From contig QXYP01000238.1 in the NCBI GenBank assembly GCA_009886815.1, positions 1-9,596 of the forward strand: 9,596 nt of DNA, in the 5' to 3' direction. Positions 5,311 to 9,596 of this stretch are shown here, piece after piece. Both the position numbers and the translations under genes were made by a program. Under the pieces are notes generated by a model that was given only the letters and a program-made list of their open reading frames with translations, was not told the origin of the DNA and ran no database searches. The first letter of the stretch is position 1, and every line of letters starts with the position of its first letter. This DNA is from Halieaceae bacterium. GTDB taxonomy: Bacteria > Pseudomonadota > Gammaproteobacteria > Pseudomonadales > Halieaceae.

Positions 5311-7023
5311 CTAACGGCGGGTGTATACCTCTGCCCCACCGATAAAAGTACGCTCAACCAGCAACTCGCGAACATCCGATGATTCGAGAGGACTTCCCGA
5401 TAAGACAACCATATCGGCAAGCTTTCCAGGCTCCAAAGAGCCGACGCTGTCATCCATAAAAACTTGCCAGGCTGCATCGATAGTCACTGCTCGCAGCGCA
5501 GCCATAGGTGCTACACGCTGATGCCTACCCAGCACGGCACCACCAGTCGTTATCCGATTTACCTGGCTCCATACAACCTGTAGCGGCAGCATGGGGGTAA
5601 CTGGCGTATCCGCGTGGGCGCTGTAGCGAATGCCGGCATCGAGTGCCCAGCCTGCAGGGCTCATATTGGCAGCCCGCTCAGGCCCCATAAAAATAGCCGC
5701 ATGGCGATCACCCCAATAGTAGGTATGACTGGAAAAAAAGCTAGGTGTCACACCCAATTGCGCCATGCGCTGAATCTGGTCCTCGCGGCTCATTTGCGCA
5801 TGGATAAATAGTGGTCGTGCATCGGGCCAAGGCTGAGACTGTTGCGCCGCTTCAATCGCGTCGAGAGCATCCTCTACCGACGCATCACCGTTGACATGAA
5901 TGGCGTACTGAATCTTTTGAATGTGCAAACCCTCTACTTGCCGAAACAAGTCATCCCGGGAAACCGAGGGATAGCCGCGATACAATACATCGCCCTTGTA
6001 GGGCTCGTAATAGGGTTCACTCAAATACCCTGTGTAACCTTGGATACTGCCGTCTGCAATAATCTTCACTCGGGGCAAGGATAATCGTCCTGCAGCCATC
6101 GCTTCAGGCCGCCATTCCCCCGATAAAACTTCAGATTCAACTTCTTCCAAAAGTGGAAACAGTGCGACCCGTTGAGGAAAGACATTGAGCTGGCTCAATG
6201 GCCCCAGCAACTTTGCCAATCCTAGGGGCATACCACCAGCTGATGCGGTGGTAACACCCGCTTGCAGGTACTCTCGCGCGGCATGGGTTGTCATGCGAAT
6301 GCCATCGGTAATACCAATATCGAGGGCTTTGAGTAAAACCTGCCTTGAAGCCGTCTCCTCAAGCACGCCGTTAGGTCGACGGCCATCGGGAGAAGTTGGA
6401 TCTCTTTGAATGACTCCCCCTTTAGGATCAGGCGTGCTTTCATCAATACCGATTTCCGCCAAAGCCGCGCTATTAACCGCATAGAGATGCCCAGAGACGT
6501 GACCAATCGCGATCGGTCGAGTGGCTGAGATTTGGTCGAGGTCCTCTCGCGTGGGGTGTCGCCCCTCAGCCAAGAGCGTATCGTCATAACCAAATCCGGT
6601 CAGCCAGCCATCGGGACGTGCCTCATGAGCATCTTTAAGGCGCTCCAGCAGTTGGGACATATCTTCGATATTACCGATCGGTGGACTATTGAGATCGGTG
6701 CTAAAAACGACCTGCCCCGATCCTGGGAAATGTCCGTGCGCATCGACAAAACCGGGCATTAATGTTCTACCCCGTAAATCCGTGACCACCGTTTTATCGG
6801 TTACCTCAGCCAAGATTTCTTCTGTAGAACCCACGCGGCTGACTTTTGCACCCCTTACGCTCAGCGCCTCTACTACGCGGTTCTCCGCATTCATGGTTAA
6901 AATTTGACCATTTACAAAGACCTGATGTTCGGGTGCCTCCGGAGGTCGAGTTGCTATTTGAAACAGAAGATACAGCCCCAATAAAAAGGCCGCCGAGACC
7001 AAAAGGCCAACGCGATAGGTCAT
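5311..7023 (-). CDS. Amidohydrolase family 3 (YtcJ/NfdA-like) protein with N-terminal membrane anchor
   Basis: This metal-dependent hydrolase of the amidohydrolase superfamily has 570 residues. Residues 5-23 (GLLVSAAFLLGLYLLF core) form one hydrophobic helix after an Arg, with no lipobox cysteine, so it is an uncleaved anchor or signal peptide and the enzyme probably faces the periplasm. The composite beta domain (FVNGQILTMN, 36-44) is followed by the metal-binding H96-G-H98 in MPGFVDAHGHF. Further on are VKIIADGSIQG (319-329, the family's Lys strand), IHVNGD (375-380), FIHAQ (406-410) and HADTPV (470-475) with the catalytic Asp, then the closing strand GSLEPGKLADMVVLSGSP. The family cleaves N-substituted amides and formamides or similar bonds; the substrate here is not known. 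GAGGT (7030-7034, minus strand) sits 6 bases before the ATG. It follows slyX after about 18 bases, so the two are probably cotranscribed. Confidence 0.9.
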   Translation of the reverse strand: MTYRVGLLVSAAFLLGLYLLFQIATRPPEAPEHQVFVNGQILTMNAENRVVEALSVRGAKVSRVGSTEEILAEVTDKTVVTDLRGRTLMPGFVDAHGHFPGSGQVVFSTDLNSPPIGNIEDMSQLLERLKDAHEARPDGWLTGFGYDDTLLAEGRHPTREDLDQISATRPIAIGHVSGHLYAVNSAALAEIGIDESTPDPKGGVIQRDPTSPDGRRPNGVLEETASRQVLLKALDIGITDGIRMTTHAAREYLQAGVTTASAGGMPLGLAKLLGPLSQLNVFPQRVALFPLLEEVESEVLSGEWRPEAMAAGRLSLPRVKIIADGSIQGYTGYLSEPYYEPYKGDVLYRGYPSVSRDDLFRQVEGLHIQKIQYAIHVNGDASVEDALDAIEAAQQSQPWPDARPLFIHAQMSREDQIQRMAQLGVTPSFFSSHTYYWGDRHAAIFMGPERAANMSPAGWALDAGIRYSAHADTPVTPMLPLQVVWSQVNRITTGGAVLGRHQRVAPMAALRAVTIDAAWQVFMDDSVGSLEPGKLADMVVLSGSPLESSDVRELLVERTFIGGAEVYTRR

Positions 7024-7041
7024 GATTTACCTCAGGTCGAT

Positions 7042-7251
7042 TTAATAGTGAGGGGGGGGTGCATCGAGAGATGTGGTATCAACCTCATCAAGACGAGCAC
7101 CTTGAGTCTTAATTTCCCCGTGGAGCATACGCAGCTGGGTTTGCAGTTCCAAGATCTGCTGCTGCTGACTGGCCATAGCCTTATCAAGCCCTAGGACAGT
7201 ATTTTCCAGAAACGCAATCTGGGATTCGAGATCTGATTGTGCGTCGCTCAT
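7042..7251 (-). CDS. slyX: SlyX family protein
   Basis: This small coiled-coil protein of unknown biochemical role is typical of gammaproteobacteria. From ATG 7251 it is 69 residues: MSDAQSDLESQIAFLENTV begins a continuous heptad helix running to about residue 50, and the protein ends with the family signature PPPHY. Another in-frame ATG lies at 7257, two codons upstream. The AGGGAG Shine-Dalgarno sequence (7261-7266, minus strand) is 9 bases from 7251 but only 3 from 7257, so the later start is preferred. The prolines of the tail are encoded in a run of eight C (seen as G at 7052-7059 on the plus strand). The amidohydrolase follows closely, and yciH is divergent across about 60 bases. Confidence 0.92.
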   Translation of the reverse strand: MSDAQSDLESQIAFLENTVLGLDKAMASQQQQILELQTQLRMLHGEIKTQGARLDEVDTTSLDAPPPHY

Positions 7252-7311
7252 GTTCATTGGCTCCCTTGCGCTGCCAGCGTACTATACTCGCGCGGCAACT
7301 GGAGGTCTTCC
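7252..7311. promoter_or_regulatory. Short divergent region of slyX and yciH
   Basis: These 60 bases must hold both promoters unless transcription enters from further away. TATACT (7283-7288) is a fair -10 box for yciH, but no well-spaced -35 is seen. Its complement partly reads TATAGT for the other direction. GGAGG (7301-7305) is the yciH ribosome binding site, 6 bases before GTG 7312; AGGGAG (7261-7266, minus) is that of slyX. Confidence 0.4.
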
Positions 7312-7674
7312 GTGAGCAAAAAAAACACCACTTCGCATTTAGTATTTTCCACTGACGGCGGCCGTCTCTGCCCCCAATGCCAGCGCAAACTTCCCAAATG
7401 CGTGTGCGGCAACTCTGCACCTCAGCTAGAGGGCGACGGTATCGCCAGAATACGTCGGGAAACTAAAGGTCGAGGGGGCAAAGCAGTTACCGTCATTGAA
7501 GGCCTGCCAGTCTCCCCTGAGGTTTTAAAGGACACCGCCAAACGTCTCAAACAACGCTGCGGTGTTGGCGGTGCGGTCAAAGACGGCAAGATTGAAATTC
7601 AGGGGGATCAAAGGACTATCTGTAAAGAGGTCCTCGAACAGTTGGGCCACACCGTTAAGCTGTCAGGTGGCTAA
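7312..7674 (+). CDS. yciH: YciH, SUI1/eIF1-like translation factor
   Basis: This bacterial homologue of eukaryotic initiation factor eIF1 (SUI1 fold) is thought to act on the fidelity of initiation at the 30S subunit. The 120-residue protein starts with LVFSTDGGRLCPQC, and the SUI1 domain covers about 42-120: GIARIRRETKGRGGKAVTVIEGL, then QRCGVGGAVKDGKIEIQGDQR (81-101) and the VKLSGG ending, all close to E. coli YciH. The N-terminal part holds C20-x2-C23 and C30-x-C32, a likely zinc-binding knuckle that E. coli YciH lacks but related pseudomonad-type proteins have. The start is GTG 7312, with GGAGG 6 bases before; the reading frame is open back to 7237, but that part (MCVAHVHW...) does not resemble the family and overlaps the slyX start region. 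Its stop is only 14 bases from the stop of the convergent MDR gene. Confidence 0.95.
   Translation: MSKKNTTSHLVFSTDGGRLCPQCQRKLPKCVCGNSAPQLEGDGIARIRRETKGRGGKAVTVIEGLPVSPEVLKDTAKRLKQRCGVGGAVKDGKIEIQGDQRTICKEVLEQLGHTVKLSGG
7646..7671 (+). terminator. Weak hairpin overlapping the yciH 3' end
   Basis: GCCAC (7646-7650) can pair with GTGGC (7667-7671) across a 16-base loop, ending one base before the yciH stop is complete. It is followed by a C-rich stretch and TTTGTTT (7680-7686). The stem is short and the loop large, so this is only a possible terminator in a very tight convergent junction. Confidence 0.2.
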
Positions 7675-7688
7675 CCCCCTTTGTTTGA

Positions 7689-8807
7689 TCAAGACATCGT
7701 AATCAGGGTTTTTTGCCCCGTCGCCTTACGGCCGTAGGTTTGAACTGCCGATAATTCCAAGGCATTTTCCAGAGCAACACTGTCGGAATATTGACTCGCG
7801 AAAGTTGTTTTCAACCCTGACAGCACCCGCTGCTGCATGGCAGCCATACGCTCGAGACCCGCACGCTGCAGAAATGGCATCAGTAACCAGCCACTCACAC
7901 TCCACGCAAACCCATAACCTCGAGTCAGGGTTGTGGGTGCTGGATCAAGCATGCCGTAGATATAGATCTGCTTGTGTTCGTCTGAGCCATATCGGCTCCA
8001 GACTGGCAGCCGTTTTTGCGCAGCCACTTCCATAGCCGTCAAAATTTGGTTGCTCAACGGTCCACCACCAATGGGATCAAAGGCAACGGTCGCGCCCGTC
8101 GCTACTACCGCCGCTGTTAAGTCCTTTTGAAAGTTTTGATCTGTAGAATTTAAGACGTATTCGCCACCCTGCCCACGCAACAAAGCGACCTGCTCGTCAC
8201 TGCGCACGATGTTCACTAGAGGAATACCATCTTCGGTGCAGATACGCTGCAGCATTTGGCCGAGGTTTGACGCTGCCGCAGCGTGAACAATGGCCTGGTG
8301 CCCTTCCATCTTGGCCGTCTCAACAAAACCCAGGGCAGTCATTGGATTCACGACACAGGAAGCGCCCTCTTCAGCTGTGACGTCATCGGGAAGCGCCATG
8401 CACTGCATGGCAGGCATACAACGATACTGGGCAAACAACTCACCGCCAAAAACGCCCACACGTTTACCCATGAGTGCTTGAGCCGCTTCGTCATTCCCCG
8501 CAGCCACGACCGTACCCGCGCCTTCATTGCCCGCAGGAAGCCATTGGCCCACCCGAGCTTTCATGGCGCGCATCATGGCCTCTGGCACGGGCAGTGTTAC
8601 TGCTGGAAAACCATTACGCTCACTGGCCGTAGCCGTGGCGGTATCTAAAATACCAAACATCAAACCTAGATCTGACGGATTAATTGGAGCTGCCTCGACC
8701 TTAATCAAAACCTCATCGGGCCCTGGCTCGGGAATATCGACTTCAAACAGTGCACACTCAATCGTATTATTTTCGTGTACACAGGACTGGAGTTGCAGGC
8801 TTTTCAT
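7689..8807 (-). CDS. Zinc-less MDR-family oxidoreductase (quinone oxidoreductase/enoyl reductase type)
   Basis: This medium-chain dehydrogenase/reductase has 372 residues from ATG 8807. The GroES-like N-domain has VDIPEPGPDEVLIKVEAAPINPSDLG (23-48) and PAGNEGAGTV (91-100). The Rossmann domain contains PMTALGFVE (155-163), AIVHAAAASNLGQMLQRI (172-189) in place of the usual glycine-rich loop, and VAFDPIGGG (241-249). The catalytic and structural zinc cysteines of alcohol dehydrogenases are absent, as in quinone and enoyl-thioester reductases, so NAD(P)H-dependent reduction of an activated double bond or quinone is likely; the substrate is unknown. An in-frame TTG at 8813 is a weaker start: GAGG (8814-8817, minus) abuts it but lies 6 bases from ATG 8807. 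It follows slt after 17 bases on the same strand, suggesting cotranscription. Confidence 0.85.
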   Translation of the reverse strand: MKSLQLQSCVHENNTIECALFEVDIPEPGPDEVLIKVEAAPINPSDLGLMFGILDTATATASERNGFPAVTLPVPEAMMRAMKARVGQWLPAGNEGAGTVVAAGNDEAAQALMGKRVGVFGGELFAQYRCMPAMQCMALPDDVTAEEGASCVVNPMTALGFVETAKMEGHQAIVHAAAASNLGQMLQRICTEDGIPLVNIVRSDEQVALLRGQGGEYVLNSTDQNFQKDLTAAVVATGATVAFDPIGGGPLSNQILTAMEVAAQKRLPVWSRYGSDEHKQIYIYGMLDPAPTTLTRGYGFAWSVSGWLLMPFLQRAGLERMAAMQQRVLSGLKTTFASQYSDSVALENALELSAVQTYGRKATGQKTLITMS

Positions 8808-8824
8808 GGCCAACCTCGCTTAGG

Positions 8825-9596
8825 TTAAGGGTGAGTAGTGAGTTCGTTTTGCCGCAGTAATTCGGGCTTACGACCTGCCCTTTGATCATAAATAACGGCA
8901 TAGGCGAGTACATTTTGAACATACTCGCGAGTTTCCTTAAAAGGCAAACTTTCAATCCATTGATCCGTGGGAACCTCAGCGGTTACCCAGCGACCAATGC
9001 GATGTGGCCCGGCGTTATAACCCGCCAATGCCTTGGGACGATGTTGTGAAAAGCGGTCCATTAAGCGGCGGTAGTAATGAGCCCCAATGGCGACATTATA
9101 TTCTGCTTTCTGCAACTGGCTGCGCTCATAGGGAATACCTTTTTGCCTAGCGACCATCTTCCCCGTATTAGGCATGACCTGCATCAAACCCAATGCCCCT
9201 ACAGGCGAGCGCGCCAGTGGATCCATGGCACTTTCCCGTCGAGCAATCGACAACAACTCCGTTATCGATACTGACTCGGCTTCAGCGTAAGTCTGAAAAA
9301 TAGATTTAAAGGCCTCCGGGAACCGAAGCTCTAGTTCATCCCAAGCCCCGGCGCTATTAGCCGCATGAATCGCATAATAATTCCAATCTCGTTCCTTGGC
9401 GCTTCGAGCTGCGGCAACTTTTTCAGCGTTGCTTAGGCGGGCAACGAGAGTTCGCCACTCCAAGCGAGCCGCCTCGTCATCGCCCAGTGCTAATAATTCT
9501 GAGACCCTTGCAACCGCGGGATCATTAAAGTTGTTGTCAGTATCGGAAGAAACCGAGGACAGCTGATAAGGCTGCGCTAAACGTTGTGCTGCTAAA
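8825..9596 (-). CDS. slt: Slt-type soluble lytic murein transglycosylase, C-terminal part (cut by window edge)
   Basis: The enzyme cleaves the MurNAc-GlcNAc bond of peptidoglycan in the periplasm, forming 1,6-anhydroMurNAc. The last 256 residues are visible, and the frame stays open to the right edge, so the gene starts beyond 9596; TTG 9463 is only an internal codon. Residues 27-100 of the fragment match the end of the superhelical linker region (DPAVARVSELLALGDDEAAR followed by EW, and WNYYAIHAAN). The goose-lysozyme-like catalytic domain has the catalytic Glu in SIARRESAMDP (E121 of the fragment), SPVGALGLMQVMPNTG (130-145), YNVAIGAHYYRRLM (166-179), ALAGYNAGPHRIGRWV (189-204) and the terminal PFKETREYVQNVLAYAVIY block. 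All match the Slt70 family. The N-terminal signal peptide and most of the alpha-superhelix cannot be seen. MDR gene 17 bases downstream. Confidence 0.93.
   Translation of the reverse strand, partial: LAAQRLAQPYQLSSVSSDTDNNFNDPAVARVSELLALGDDEAARLEWRTLVARLSNAEKVAAARSAKERDWNYYAIHAANSAGAWDELELRFPEAFKSIFQTYAEAESVSITELLSIARRESAMDPLARSPVGALGLMQVMPNTGKMVARQKGIPYERSQLQKAEYNVAIGAHYYRRLMDRFSQHRPKALAGYNAGPHRIGRWVTAEVPTDQWIESLPFKETREYVQNVLAYAVIYDQRAGRKPELLRQNELTTHP

Noticed and set aside
7237..7311. Upstream extension of yciH to ATG 7237
   Set aside because: It would overlap the slyX start region and adds residues unlike the family; GTG 7312 with GGAGG is clearly better.
7685..7692. Second copy of the palindrome TTGATCAA (first at 1915-1922)
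   Set aside because: An 8-base palindrome occurring twice in this length is only mildly above chance, and the two contexts (leader and convergent junction) share nothing else.
8808..8813. TTG start for the MDR gene
   Set aside because: The only Shine-Dalgarno sequence (8814-8817) touches it directly; ATG 8807 is correctly spaced.
9461..9463. TTG 9463 as the start of the transglycosylase
   Set aside because: The frame stays open to the window edge and the upstream residues match the Slt linker region, so the codon is internal.
1..9596. CRISPR array, tRNA, rRNA, insertion sequence, phage or toxin-antitoxin genes
   Set aside because: No regularly spaced repeats, no cloverleaf or rRNA-like stretch and no transposase or integrase motif was seen on either strand by reading.

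Overview
The window looks like chromosome of a gammaproteobacterium. A SlyX homologue ending in the typical PPPHY tail, a YciH/SUI1 protein with the N-terminal cysteine cluster seen in pseudomonad-like relatives, and a Slt-type lytic transglycosylase are all gammaproteobacterial housekeeping genes. The base composition is moderate by eye. The mix of a Baeyer-Villiger monooxygenase, an APH-like kinase and zinc-less reductases would fit marine lineages such as Spongiibacteraceae or Halieaceae, but that placement is inference. No mobile element, phage gene, CRISPR array, tRNA or rRNA was seen.

Layout. Positions 1-1650 (minus strand) hold a tight cofactor F420 operon read npdG (F420:NADP oxidoreductase) > cofE (F420-0:L-glutamate ligase) > cofD (2-phospho-L-lactate transferase, cut by the window edge). 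There are 7 bases between the first two genes and an ATGA overlap between the last two. Positions 1651-1977 are a divergent intergenic region rich in short dyads, including a TTGACA...TATAGT pair with a dyad between the boxes. Positions 1978-3603 (plus) encode a class B flavin Baeyer-Villiger monooxygenase. After a 228-base convergent gap, a minus-strand group reads slyX (7251) > membrane-anchored amidohydrolase (7023) > APH-like kinase with a C-terminal DUF6285-like domain (5244), ending at 3832. yciH (7312-7674) is divergent from slyX. Finally, a minus-strand pair reads slt (from beyond the right edge) > MDR-family oxidoreductase (8807-7689), converging on yciH.

How it works together. F420 is a deazaflavin hydride carrier best known from archaea and actinobacteria and uncommon in gammaproteobacteria. 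Here the operon pairs two biosynthetic enzymes with NpdG/Fno, which exchanges hydride between NADP(H) and F420(H2), so this cell probably makes F420 and couples it to its NADP pool. The neighbouring monooxygenase consumes NADPH, but a functional link to F420 is only suggested by adjacency and the shared upstream region. The unsettled points are which F420 side chain is made (the stand-alone CofE lacks the FbiB reductase domain and the visible CofD has altered motif residues) and which enzymes use F420. None of the possible F420-dependent oxidoreductases lies in this window; the cofC/fbiD and cofG/cofH genes may lie to the left.
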